Assembly: GCA_022712845.1 (NCBI GenBank)
Contig: JAFLJV010000234.1
Location: forward strand, 1-34,487
Length of the DNA: 34,487 nucleotides
DNA from: Sulfurimonas sp.
GTDB taxonomy: Bacteria; Campylobacterota; Campylobacteria; Campylobacterales; Sulfurimonadaceae
Reading direction: 5' to 3'
Numbering within the stretch: the first letter of the stretch is position 1; each line of letters starts with the position of its first letter. The translations under genes were made by a program, and so were the position numbers. Under the pieces are notes generated by a model, which was given only the letters and a program-made list of their open reading frames with translations, had not been told where the DNA came from and made no database searches. Positions 1-8,070 of the stretch are shown here, piece after piece.

Positions 1-1
1 T

Positions 2-967
2 AAAGAGATTCATAGTGGAAAAATAAAAATTGAACAAAATGAAGAAGAGGATTCAAATAGATTCTTAATTTTTGCAATGGCAAAAGAAAAATTTGCTTTA
101 AATATAGAGTACTTAAGAGAGATTATACTTGCTGATGTAAATTTTACAAATATAATAGGTAGTGCAAAAGAACTTCTTGGTTTAATCACTTTAAGAGAAG
201 AACTGATTGCTATTATTGATTTACGAACTTATTATAATTTTGAAAATAATACTAGTGAGAAAAATCGTATATTGATAGCTTCGTATGGTGGAGATACTAT
301 AGGACTTTTAGTTGATGAAATAATTGATATAAAAAACTTTTTAACTAAAAATATCGAGTATAAAAAAGATGCTTTTGAAGGTAATAAGATTGCTGGAGTG
401 ATTCATGATGAAAATTCATTAATATCATTTTTTAATAAAGACCTTTTAAAAGTTATTTTTAATGATAATAGGGCACATTTAGAATCAAAAAACAAAAGTA
501 TAGTATCTTCTGATAATGATAATGATAATGATAATGATAATGAAGTTATTATATTTAAATTAGCAGGAGAAGAGTATGCTTTTGATGTTGAGTGTGTTGC
601 TGAAATTATAGATGTTGTTAATTCTATAAAAGTAGCATTTAGTAAAAGTAATGTTGATGGTATCATTAATATTAGAGGGCAAATAGTTACTATTGTTTCA
701 CTATTTGATAGATTAAATATTCCTGTAATTATTAACGATGATTCAAAAATCATTGTTTGTAATATTAATGGAAGCAAAATAGGTTTTGTTGTAGATAGTA
801 TCAGTGATATTTTAGGTATTAAAAATAGTGAAATAAAAGAGCAAAAAGATGACCTTTTTACCAATATACTACATTTAGATAATGGTGATAGATTGGTTCT
901 AAACATGGATGTTCAAAAAATTATACAAACAAGGAATAGTAATGGCAAAAAAAATACTGATTGTTGA
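2..967 (+). CDS. Tandem CheW-domain coupling protein (5' partial)
   Basis: Scaffold protein that would couple chemoreceptors to the CheA kinase in the cytoplasm. The frame is open to the left edge and has no start codon before the ATG at 77. That ATG has no Shine-Dalgarno and falls inside the first beta strand (F-L-I-F-A-M), so the true start is outside the window. Two CheW-like domains follow: one over about the first 130 residues, and a second starting at E-V-I-I-F-K-L near base 541 and running to the end. They are joined by a linker with five Asp-Asn pairs encoded by a GATAAT repeat. The 3' end overlaps cheB by 26 bases. E. coli CheW has one domain, so this is a double, possibly longer, version. 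Family call is firm; full length is unknown. Confidence 0.85.
   Translation, partial: KEIHSGKIKIEQNEEEDSNRFLIFAMAKEKFALNIEYLREIILADVNFTNIIGSAKELLGLITLREELIAIIDLRTYYNFENNTSEKNRILIASYGGDTIGLLVDEIIDIKNFLTKNIEYKKDAFEGNKIAGVIHDENSLISFFNKDLLKVIFNDNRAHLESKNKSIVSSDNDNDNDNDNEVIIFKLAGEEYAFDVECVAEIIDVVNSIKVAFSKSNVDGIINIRGQIVTIVSLFDRLNIPVIINDDSKIIVCNINGSKIGFVVDSISDILGIKNSEIKEQKDDLFTNILHLDNGDRLVLNMDVQKIIQTRNSNGKKNTDC
511..543 (+). repeat. Hexanucleotide tandem repeat TGATAA x5.5
   Basis: Five perfect copies of TGATAA plus a partial sixth copy. They are read in frame as alternating GAT and AAT codons (Asp-Asn) in the linker between the two CheW domains. The unit is six bases, so copy-number change would alter linker length without shifting the frame. 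Confidence 0.95.
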
Positions 968-2003
968 TGATTCTGCGCTTGTTAGAAAGCAACTAAGTGA
1001 AATAGTTTCAGCACTTGATTTTGAGATAGATATAGCAAAAAATGGACAAGAAGCTGTAAGTAAAGCTGTAAGTACTCAGTATGATGTTATAACAATGGAT
1101 ATTAACATGCCTATAATGGATGGAATAGAAGCTGTTAAGCAGATAATGGAAAAAAAACCAACAGCAATATTGATGATAAGTTCATTAACAACTGCAGATG
1201 CAGATATTACAATGGATGCATTGGACTTGGGAGCAATCGACTATATACCAAAACCAGGAACAATGAATGTTGGTAAAAATGAGAATAGACATGAAATATT
1301 ACAAAAGATTAGATCTTTAAGTCTTATACCAAAAAGAAGACTCAAAAGTAGAAGTATAAGTAGAGTACAAAGAGAAAAACCTCAGAAACAAAGAAGCCAA
1401 AAGCCACAAGCAAGTATGGGTAGTGAAAAAATTGAAAAAATAATTTTAATTGGTTCATCTACAGGAGGACCAAGTTTAATAGAGCAGATATGTGCTTCAC
1501 TTCCTGTTAATTATAAATATCCTGTTTGTATAGTGCAACATATGCCAGAACAATTTACGCAATCTTTTGCATCAAGACTTGATAGAACTAGTAAATTAAA
1601 TGTATATGAAACATCAAAAAATATGGAAGTTTTACCTGGAAATATATATATAGCAAAAGGTGGTACACACCTGAATTTTACTAAAAAGATTTCTGGCAAA
1701 GTGATAATTAGAGAAAATAATGATAAAGGTGATGCATATTTTCAACCAAGTGTTAATGAGATGATGTTAAGTGCTGCTAAAGTTTTTGATGCTTCTGATG
1801 TAGTAGCAGTTTTGTTAACTGGTATTGGTGATGATGGAGCTAAAGGCATGGTTGAGCTTAAAAAAGCTGGTGCTTATACTTTAGGTGAAAGTGAAAAAAG
1901 TGCTACAGTATATGGAATGCCTAAAGTTGCATTTGATATGGGTGGTGTATCGGAGCAGCTTGATTTTATGCAAATTTTAAAAAAAGTTACTACATTAAAA
2001 TAG
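942..2003 (+). CDS. cheB: CheB, chemoreceptor glutamate methylesterase/amidase response regulator
   Basis: Removes methyl groups from receptor glutamates (and deamidates glutamines) when phosphorylated by CheA. The N-terminal receiver domain has Asp9/Asp10, phospho-acceptor Asp53 and a conserved Lys in Y-I-P-K-P near residue 104. A Lys/Arg/Gln-rich linker at about 130-160 leads to the methylesterase domain with G-S-S-T-G-G-P (Ser173), Q-H-M-P-E-Q-F (His200) and G-I-G-D-D-G (Asp298), the expected catalytic triad. I chose the ATG at 942 because it has AAGGA at 931-935 and begins exactly at the receiver strand M-A-K-K-I-L-I-V-D-D. A longer reading from 909 would only add residues overlapping the CheW gene. 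It is co-transcribed with its neighbours. Confidence 0.95.
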   Translation: MAKKILIVDDSALVRKQLSEIVSALDFEIDIAKNGQEAVSKAVSTQYDVITMDINMPIMDGIEAVKQIMEKKPTAILMISSLTTADADITMDALDLGAIDYIPKPGTMNVGKNENRHEILQKIRSLSLIPKRRLKSRSISRVQREKPQKQRSQKPQASMGSEKIEKIILIGSSTGGPSLIEQICASLPVNYKYPVCIVQHMPEQFTQSFASRLDRTSKLNVYETSKNMEVLPGNIYIAKGGTHLNFTKKISGKVIIRENNDKGDAYFQPSVNEMMLSAAKVFDASDVVAVLLTGIGDDGAKGMVELKKAGAYTLGESEKSATVYGMPKVAFDMGGVSEQLDFMQILKKVTTLK

Positions 2004-2015
2004 AAGGAGAATCGT

Positions 2016-2639
2016 ATGGCTTTAATTAAAAAACATGTTAAACAAGAAGTAGAGGAATTACCAAAATTTTCAACTCTTGAAGAAGCTATTAACTATTTTG
2101 AAACTAACGATAATATAGAATATAAAGATTACGCTATAGAAGAGATAGCGAAGTTTGATTTAGTAGGAAAATACTTGATTTCTTTGATTCAAAATGATAC
2201 TACAGATAAAAAGATATCGACTAAAATTGCATCAGTAATATCGTTAATGGAACCAAATGATAAGTTGATTGAATCTATTATGGAGTTATTAAAATTAGAA
2301 AATGCTTATGTTAGAAACTTAGGTATATCTATTTTAAGAGGTTATGGAAGTGCAATAAAATATTACATAGTAAAATTTTTAATTGGTGATGATAGAGATT
2401 TGAGAATTTTTGCTATCAATGTTTTAGGAGATGTTAATTTTGCTGAATCAAGGGATATGTTAGTTGAACTTTTAGAAAATGAAGAAGATATCAATGTTGC
2501 GATGACAGCAGTTGACTATATGGGAGAAATTGGAGAGTTAAGTGACGTAGAGTTATTAGAATCTTTAAAAAATAGATTTAATAAAAGTGTTTATGTTAAT
2601 TTTGCAGTTGATAGTGCAATTAAGATGATTAAAGGATAA
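2016..2639 (+). CDS. HEAT-like repeat protein of the chemotaxis operon
   Basis: A 207-residue soluble protein that lies between cheB and cheR. After an acidic N-terminal segment of about 40 residues it is built of paired helices typical of HEAT/armadillo-like repeats. Examples are the segments beginning L-I-E-S-I-M-E-L-L, V-R-N-L-G-I-S-I-L and D-L-R-I-F-A-I-N-V-L-G-D, spaced about 30-35 residues apart. There is no signal peptide or catalytic motif. HEAT proteins are usually protein-binding scaffolds, so the position suggests it docks CheB, CheR or another Che protein; that role is inference. A strong GAAGGAGA precedes the ATG, and only 3 bases separate it from cheR. Confidence 0.7.
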   Translation: MALIKKHVKQEVEELPKFSTLEEAINYFETNDNIEYKDYAIEEIAKFDLVGKYLISLIQNDTTDKKISTKIASVISLMEPNDKLIESIMELLKLENAYVRNLGISILRGYGSAIKYYIVKFLIGDDRDLRIFAINVLGDVNFAESRDMLVELLENEEDINVAMTAVDYMGEIGELSDVELLESLKNRFNKSVYVNFAVDSAIKMIKG

Positions 2640-2642
2640 GCG

Positions 2643-3473
2643 GTGTCTAGTTTTTTATCAAATGAAAATTTTTTAAAAATGGGTGAATTTATTTATAGAA
2701 AGAGTGGAATATATCTTGAAAAAGAAAAGCACTTTGATAAACTTTTAAAATATGTAGAAACTCGCTCAAAACAATTAGAAGTTAATAATTTTAGAAAATA
2801 TTTTTTTAAACTTCGTTTTGAAGATAAAAATGGTGAAGAATTCCAAGAGCTAATGAATGCAGTTACTGTAAATGAAACTTATTTTTTTAGAGAGAAAGAT
2901 CAATTTGAAGTTATAGCAAATAGCATACTGCCTGAGCTTCATAGGGTACTACCACCTTCTGCACCTATTAGAATTTTATCTGCCCCATGTTCTACAGGGG
3001 AAGAGCCATATTCTATAGTCTTACATATATTAGAAGAGGCAAATATTGTAGAACAAAGAGATATTGAAATTATAGGAATTGATATAGATTCAATTGTAAT
3101 CCAAAAAGCAAAAAAAGCAAAATATACACAGCGTTCAGTTCATAATATACCAAATAATATTGTAAAAAAATGGTTTAAAAAAACAAAACAAAGCTATAGT
3201 TTAATAAAAGATCTTCATGGAAGTGTTGATTTTAAAGTTATAAATATATTTGATAAGGAGCATATGAGAAAACTTGGAAAATTTGATATTATATTTTCAA
3301 GAAATATGTTGATTTATTTTGATGATGCATCAAGAAAAGAGGTAGCAATGACGTTTTATAATATGTTAAATCCAGGTGGGTATGTTCTTTTAGGTCATGC
3401 TGAGTATATGAGTCGTATTGTCTCTGTTTTTAAGGCAAAAAAAATAGACAATACATTAATTTACCAAAAATAG
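2643..3473 (+). CDS. cheR: CheR, chemoreceptor glutamate O-methyltransferase
   Basis: Transfers methyl from S-adenosylmethionine to receptor glutamates, the counterpart of CheB. The 276 residues match the usual CheR length. An all-helical N-terminal domain contains the N-E-T-Y-F-F-R-E segment near residue 80. The SAM-binding fold follows, with A-P-C-S-T-G-E-E-P-Y-S near 115-125, I-G-I-D-I-D and the F-S-R-N-M-L-I-Y-F-D motif near 218-228, all CheR hallmarks. The start is a GTG at 2643, 3 bases after the preceding stop, with AAAGGA inside the end of the previous gene. An internal ATG at residue 13 would remove part of the first helix. Confidence 0.95.
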   Translation: MSSFLSNENFLKMGEFIYRKSGIYLEKEKHFDKLLKYVETRSKQLEVNNFRKYFFKLRFEDKNGEEFQELMNAVTVNETYFFREKDQFEVIANSILPELHRVLPPSAPIRILSAPCSTGEEPYSIVLHILEEANIVEQRDIEIIGIDIDSIVIQKAKKAKYTQRSVHNIPNNIVKKWFKKTKQSYSLIKDLHGSVDFKVINIFDKEHMRKLGKFDIIFSRNMLIYFDDASRKEVAMTFYNMLNPGGYVLLGHAEYMSRIVSVFKAKKIDNTLIYQK

Positions 3474-3483
3474 GAGAGATAAT

Positions 3484-3855
3484 ATGCCATTAGTAATATT
3501 TGTAGATGATAGTGAAACTGCTTTAGCTTCAACAAGAATGGTAACAAGTTCTATGCCAATAGAAGTTAAACAATATACAGAAGCTCAAGTTGCTTTAGCA
3601 GAGATTGAAGCTGGAATGACACCAGATTTAATTATTACAGATCTTAATATGCCTGTAATGAATGGATTAGAATTTTTAGAAAGTTTAAGAAAAGTAAGCT
3701 CAACAAGTAGGACACCATGTTTGATGTTAACAACAGAGACAAAAGCTGAACTTAAACAAAAAGGTAAAGCTCTTGGACTTACTGGATGGATAGTAAAACC
3801 ATTTAATCCAGCTCAGTTAAAACAAGCTATTACAAGAGTTTTGAGACTACCATAG
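3484..3855 (+). CDS. CheY-like single-domain response regulator (first copy)
   Basis: A stand-alone receiver domain of 123 residues. The acidic pair Asp8/Asp9, phospho-acceptor Asp53 (I-I-T-D-L-N-M-P-V-M-N-G), Thr83/Thr84 and Lys105 (V-K-P-F) are all present, so it should accept phosphate from CheA. It has no output domain. It lies directly upstream of the CheZ-like gene. The preceding GGAGAGATAAT leader resembles those of the following genes. It may be the motor- or effector-binding CheY or a phosphate sink; the sequence does not decide. Confidence 0.93.
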   Translation: MPLVIFVDDSETALASTRMVTSSMPIEVKQYTEAQVALAEIEAGMTPDLIITDLNMPVMNGLEFLESLRKVSSTSRTPCLMLTTETKAELKQKGKALGLTGWIVKPFNPAQLKQAITRVLRLP

Positions 3856-3869
3856 TTTTGGGAGATATT

Positions 3870-4259
3870 ATGAATATATTATCGTCAATAAATGAACTTC
3901 TTATACATATAAAAGAGGTTGAGAGAGATACCATTAAAATGTCTCAAGACTCTATGATGATGCTTGATAAGTTTATAGAAAATAATAATATAGAGTTAGA
4001 TGACAATACTGCTATGTCTTTGCAGTATCAAGATATTATTGCACAACAGTTAACTGCTACTATAGAAGCTATTGATAGTGTTCAAAATAGTTTAAATATT
4101 TTTGAGAATTCATATAAAGTTGATAATAAAATATCTACTGGTTCATATGTAGAGTTTAATGAAAAATTATCAGAAATACTTGAGATAGCTAAAGATAAGC
4201 GAGATGCATTTTCTGGTAAGCTTGGATCTCATGATCAAAAAGAAATAGAATTTTTTTAG
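3870..4259 (+). CDS. Short CheZ-like phosphatase candidate
   Basis: An almost entirely helical protein of 129 residues between two cheY genes. Its central helix reads M-S-L-Q-Y-Q-D-I-I-A-Q-Q, with Asp55 and Gln59 spaced as in the catalytic Q-D-x-x-x-Q element of CheZ (Asp143 and Gln147 in E. coli). That element inserts into the CheY active site to hydrolyse the phospho-aspartate. A predicted N-terminal helix precedes it and a second helix follows, compatible with a hairpin. The ATG at 3870 is preferred over a TTG at 3858 because the TTG overlaps the ribosome-binding GGGAGAT. At 129 residues it is much shorter than E. coli CheZ (214). The family call rests on the motif, the helical pattern and the location, so it is probable rather than certain. 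Confidence 0.6.
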   Translation: MNILSSINELLIHIKEVERDTIKMSQDSMMMLDKFIENNNIELDDNTAMSLQYQDIIAQQLTATIEAIDSVQNSLNIFENSYKVDNKISTGSYVEFNEKLSEILEIAKDKRDAFSGKLGSHDQKEIEFF

Positions 4260-4267
4260 GAGATACT

Positions 4268-4633
4268 ATGTTAAAAGTAATGGTTGTAGATGATTCAAAA
4301 ACAATAAGAAATTATCATGGTGCTATATTAAATGCTATGAATATAGAAGTTGTTGAAGCAGAAAATGGTATGGAAGCATTAGAAAAAAGTTTAGATACTG
4401 AAATTGATTTATATCTTGTTGATGTGAACATGCCAATTATGGATGGATATACATTTATTGTAGATTTGAGAAAACAAAATGGTCATAAGCTTGTGCCAGT
4501 AATTATGGTAACAACACAAGAAAAAGATGATGATAAAATTGCTGCCTATAAGGTTGGTGCTAATCTTTTTGAGACTAAACCAATTAAGCCAGATTTACTT
4601 CAAGCATATATGAATATTTTATTAAAAAGTTAA
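4268..4633 (+). CDS. CheY-like single-domain response regulator (second copy)
   Basis: A stand-alone receiver of 121 residues directly upstream of cheA. It has Asp8/Asp9, phospho-acceptor Asp52 (V-D-V-N-M-P-I-M-D-G), Thr82/Thr83 and Lys104 (E-T-K-P-I-K-P). It is clearly divergent from the first CheY in this operon, so the two are not a recent duplication. The AGGAGATACT leader gives good translation initiation. The likely role is a CheA phosphorylation target; whether it acts on a motor, a pilus or as a sink cannot be read from sequence. Confidence 0.93.
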   Translation: MLKVMVVDDSKTIRNYHGAILNAMNIEVVEAENGMEALEKSLDTEIDLYLVDVNMPIMDGYTFIVDLRKQNGHKLVPVIMVTTQEKDDDKIAAYKVGANLFETKPIKPDLLQAYMNILLKS

Positions 4634-4643
4634 GGGAGATAGT

Positions 4644-7337
4644 ATGGATCCATTATTAGAACAGTTTTTAAGTGAAGCGAGAGAAAATTTAGCTTTTATT
4701 GATCAAAATATTGAAGGTATTAATGGTGATGATCCAGAGTTACTTAATTCCGTATTTCGTGCAGCTCATACTTTAAAGGGTGGAAGTGGAATTGTTGGTT
4801 TTGACAGCGTAAAGGATATTACTCATTATGCTGAAGATCTTTTAGATATGTTAAGATCTAAAGAATTGAAATTTGCTGATGGAATGATAGATGCACTTTA
4901 CAATGCTTTTGATGAAGTTTTAAATTTAATAGAAGCAGCAGAAGAGAGTGAAGGTATTGTAGAATCTGATGAGATTATAGTTAATAATATTATAGAAGAT
5001 TTAAATAATCAAATGGGCAAAACAATAGAAAGTGAAGATCAATGGAAAATACCATTTACACTTACAGAAGATAAACTACATGTCATCAATTTACCTCTTA
5101 ATATGTTAAAAGGGATAGATACTAAAAAAGTAGTGTTTAATAATGCAGAGTTAAATGAAGAATATACAAAAAATGAAAATTTATATGCAGTAGTATTTGA
5201 TATTGATGAATCATGCATGGTTTATGGTAATGACCCAGTATATGCATTATCTCTTTTACAAGACAAGGTTTTAGGTGTTTATTCATGTATAAGTGATGAA
5301 AGTTCTAAAGCTATTTTAAGTGGTGAAGAAGATGAAGAGGGAATGTTATTAAAAACACAGATAGTAGCGTATATATATGCTAATTATGAAGATATACTAG
5401 ATTCACTATTTAACTTTATTGATGAACTCCAATTTTTACCTTTAGATATATCATCATTACTTCAAATAAATATTGGAGATGCTAATCATAAATTAGACTC
5501 TCTTAAAGAATTAAAATCTGTTATACAGAATTCAGATTTAAATTTAATAATAGCAGAAGCTCAAAAAGCTATGTCTCTTGTTGGTGAAGATACTCTTCAA
5601 TATGCACAATTACAAAGATTTTTAAATATTTCTGGTTTAATAAATGAAGAGGATGTTGATAAGTTAAATGATTTCTTTTCAAATATTTATAAAGGTGAAG
5701 TTTATATAGGAGATGAGCATAATAACACTAAAATAAAAGAAGTAAATTCTGACAGTTCAGAAATATCTAAAGAGATTGCTGTTGAAGATAGTAAAAATAT
5801 AGAGTTAGCTGTAAAAAATATTTTAGAACAACAGCATAAAGCATTAGAATATGTAAATAATGATGATGATTTACAAAGAATTATTTATATGATAGAAAAA
5901 ATTAGAAAACACATTCCATCGATGCCTGATACTTTATTGACAAAAAGTGAGATCCAGTCTTTTTTAGATAAAGAATTAAATATAGATGAGTTGATTTCTA
6001 CCAAAACGAAACAGATTGCAGAAGTTGAAATAACTAAAACTGTAGATGAGCCTACAATGAAACAAGAAAATAAAGAATTAAAACAAGAGGTAGTTGGTAA
6101 ATATGTAGAGATAAAAGATGATTCTAGGAAAGCTGTAGTTGGAAAAACTGTTAAGATAGAGCAAGAGTCAATTGATAGTTTAATGAATGTAGTCGGTGAA
6201 TTACTGGTTGCAAAAAATTCTTTGCCATATTTAGCTGATAATGTAATTAGTATGACACATGATGTTATAAAGAGAGAGATTATGGAGAAATATATTTTTA
6301 TAAATCGTCTTTCAGAGCAGCTTCAAGATTTAATTATGGGTATGAGAATGTTACCAATCTCTTATGTTTTTGATAGATATCCTAAACTTGTTCGAGATAT
6401 ATCTAAAAAGCTTGAAAAAAAAGTAAAACTTACCATGGTGGGTGGTGAAACTAAACTTGATAAAAATATGATTGAGATGTTAGCTGATCCAATGATTCAT
6501 ATTATGAGAAATTCTCTTGATCATGGTATAGAGATACCAGAAGTTAGAGAGAAAAAAGGTAAAAGTACAAATGGAAATATTAATTTAAAAGCATATGCAC
6601 AATCTGATAAAATTATTATAGAAATTGTAGATGATGGTGCTGGTATAAATACAGAAAGAGTTGTAAATAAAGTTCTTGAAAAAGGTTTGATGACTCATGA
6701 ACAAATTGATGCACTAAATGAAAATGAACTTGCAGAACTTGTTTTACTACCTGGTTTATCTACCGTTGATGAAATAACAGAATTTAGTGGTCGTGGTGTA
6801 GGTATGGATGTTGTAAGAAAATCTATAGAAAACTTTGGTGGTTCTATCAAAATTAAAACGCAAGCAAATAAAGGCACAACAATTTCTCTTTCCATCCCAA
6901 TGTCACTAGCTGTTACCTCACTTCTTCATATTCAAATGAATGATATTCATTATGGCATACCTATGGACAGTGTATCTGAGACTGTAAAACTACAAAGAGA
7001 AGAGATAGAGTATCTTCATAACGAGCCATTTGTTTATATTAGAGGTGAAGTTATCCCTCTTTTATTTATAAAATCAATGCTTAATGAAGAGGTTAAGACG
7101 GAAGAACCATTATCCATAGTTGTTCTCAATATAAAAGATAATATGCTTGCAGTTGTTGTAAATAAATTTTTAGGTCAATTAGATGTTGTACAAAAACCTC
7201 TTGTTGGGATAATGGAAGGTCATCCACTCTTTAGTGGAACAGCACTGCTTGGAAATGGGCAAATAATTATGGCTATTGATCCTATAGGACTTTTAGGAAT
7301 TTCGCAAAAATTAAAAGAAGATATTGCAGTTGCATAA
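4644..7337 (+). CDS. cheA: CheA, chemotaxis histidine autokinase
   Basis: Receptor-controlled histidine kinase that phosphorylates the CheY proteins and CheB. Its P1 Hpt domain has the phosphorylated His42 in A-A-H-T-L-K-G-G-S-G. The P3 dimerisation helices begin near residue 503 (S-L-M-N-V-V-G-E-L-L). The HATPase domain carries the N box R-N-S-L-D-H-G (about 618-625), G1 D-D-G-A-G-I (about 663) and G2 G-R-G-V-G-M-D-V (about 715). A CheW-like P5 runs from about 760 to the end. There is no C-terminal receiver domain, unlike the CheA-REC fusion of Campylobacter and Helicobacter. About 390 residues lie between P1 and P3, far more than the single P2 of E. coli CheA (654 residues in total). Confidence 0.95.
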   Translation: MDPLLEQFLSEARENLAFIDQNIEGINGDDPELLNSVFRAAHTLKGGSGIVGFDSVKDITHYAEDLLDMLRSKELKFADGMIDALYNAFDEVLNLIEAAEESEGIVESDEIIVNNIIEDLNNQMGKTIESEDQWKIPFTLTEDKLHVINLPLNMLKGIDTKKVVFNNAELNEEYTKNENLYAVVFDIDESCMVYGNDPVYALSLLQDKVLGVYSCISDESSKAILSGEEDEEGMLLKTQIVAYIYANYEDILDSLFNFIDELQFLPLDISSLLQINIGDANHKLDSLKELKSVIQNSDLNLIIAEAQKAMSLVGEDTLQYAQLQRFLNISGLINEEDVDKLNDFFSNIYKGEVYIGDEHNNTKIKEVNSDSSEISKEIAVEDSKNIELAVKNILEQQHKALEYVNNDDDLQRIIYMIEKIRKHIPSMPDTLLTKSEIQSFLDKELNIDELISTKTKQIAEVEITKTVDEPTMKQENKELKQEVVGKYVEIKDDSRKAVVGKTVKIEQESIDSLMNVVGELLVAKNSLPYLADNVISMTHDVIKREIMEKYIFINRLSEQLQDLIMGMRMLPISYVFDRYPKLVRDISKKLEKKVKLTMVGGETKLDKNMIEMLADPMIHIMRNSLDHGIEIPEVREKKGKSTNGNINLKAYAQSDKIIIEIVDDGAGINTERVVNKVLEKGLMTHEQIDALNENELAELVLLPGLSTVDEITEFSGRGVGMDVVRKSIENFGGSIKIKTQANKGTTISLSIPMSLAVTSLLHIQMNDIHYGIPMDSVSETVKLQREEIEYLHNEPFVYIRGEVIPLLFIKSMLNEEVKTEEPLSIVVLNIKDNMLAVVVNKFLGQLDVVQKPLVGIMEGHPLFSGTALLGNGQIIMAIDPIGLLGISQKLKEDIAVA

Positions 7338-7360
7338 TATAAGCTGGAGGAGTTTTTAGT

Positions 7361-7801
7361 ATGATTGATTTAATAGTTTTTAGTGTTTGTGAAAATAGAT
7401 ACGCGATAAATATTGATAATGTACAGCGGATAATTCAAGCAGCAGAATTAACATCAATTCCCAATACTAGTGAGTTGATTGATGGGATGATGCCTTATGA
7501 AAATAGTGTAATTAAAGTTTTAAATTTTCGAAAACTTATAGGTCTGCCTCCTCATGAAGATGAATTAAAGAATATTGAGGACTCTAGTTTAAAATACATT
7601 TTTTATGAAAGTGAAAATGAAAATTTTGCAATTAAAGTTGATTTTATAGATGATATAGCACATGTTCAAGAGGTAGATATTATGAATAGTGATGAAGATT
7701 GTAATTTAAATGAATTTTTGGAGCTCTCAGGTATACTGGATATAGATGGGACACTTATAAATATAATCAAAACAATTAAATTACCACAAAAGGAGATATA
7801 A
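7361..7801 (+). CDS. CheW-like coupling protein
   Basis: A single CheW-like domain of 146 residues. Recognisable elements are V-F-S-V-C-E-N-R-Y-A-I-N-I-D-N-V at the N-terminus, a strand with V-I-K-V-L-N-F-R-K-L, then A-I-K-V-D-F-I-D-D-I and a final hydrophobic strand. It would bridge receptors and CheA. It is quite divergent and is the second CheW-type gene in the operon, with the tandem protein at the start. Ribosome-binding sequence GGAGGAG lies upstream. Its last base overlaps the first base of the next gene's ATG. Confidence 0.85.
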   Translation: MIDLIVFSVCENRYAINIDNVQRIIQAAELTSIPNTSELIDGMMPYENSVIKVLNFRKLIGLPPHEDELKNIEDSSLKYIFYESENENFAIKVDFIDDIAHVQEVDIMNSDEDCNLNEFLELSGILDIDGTLINIIKTIKLPQKEI

Positions 7802-8070
7802 TGGCAATAGTATATGATAATAAATCAGCAATGTTTTCATCAGTTATCTATGAAGATAGTTTAATAGATTTGAGAAATTTTTTACTAAGTAATGCTGGTG
7901 AAGATATAAAATTTGATTTTACAGAATGTGATGATATCCATTTAGCTATACTACAGTTGATAATGTCATATAAAAAAAATTATAGTTGTTCGTATGAGTT
8001 TAAAGATGAAAATAAACTTTTTATAAAAGTTTTAAAAGGATTTGATAGTAGTGAAAACCATTGTAATTAG
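7801..8070 (+). CDS. Small STAS-like protein
   Basis: An 89-residue soluble protein. The central segment I-K-F-D-F-T-E-C-D-D-I-H-L-A-I-L-Q-L has the strand-loop-helix pattern of a STAS (anti-sigma antagonist-like) domain, where the equivalent region holds the regulatory Ser/Thr. Here that position seems replaced by His or Ala, so phosphorylation by an HPK-type anti-sigma kinase is not obvious. STAS proteins appear in some chemosensory clusters as partners or phosphate acceptors. Its gene is nested between cheW and parA, overlapping both (1 and 20 bases), which argues for coupled translation. Family assignment is tentative. Confidence 0.5.
   Translation: MAIVYDNKSAMFSSVIYEDSLIDLRNFLLSNAGEDIKFDFTECDDIHLAILQLIMSYKKNYSCSYEFKDENKLFIKVLKGFDSSENHCN

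Noticed and set aside
403..906. Minus-strand reading frame with an alternating Leu-Ser stretch
   Set aside because: It is the antisense of the GATAAT repeat and CheW domains, with no ribosome-binding site; the + strand frame has clear CheW homology.
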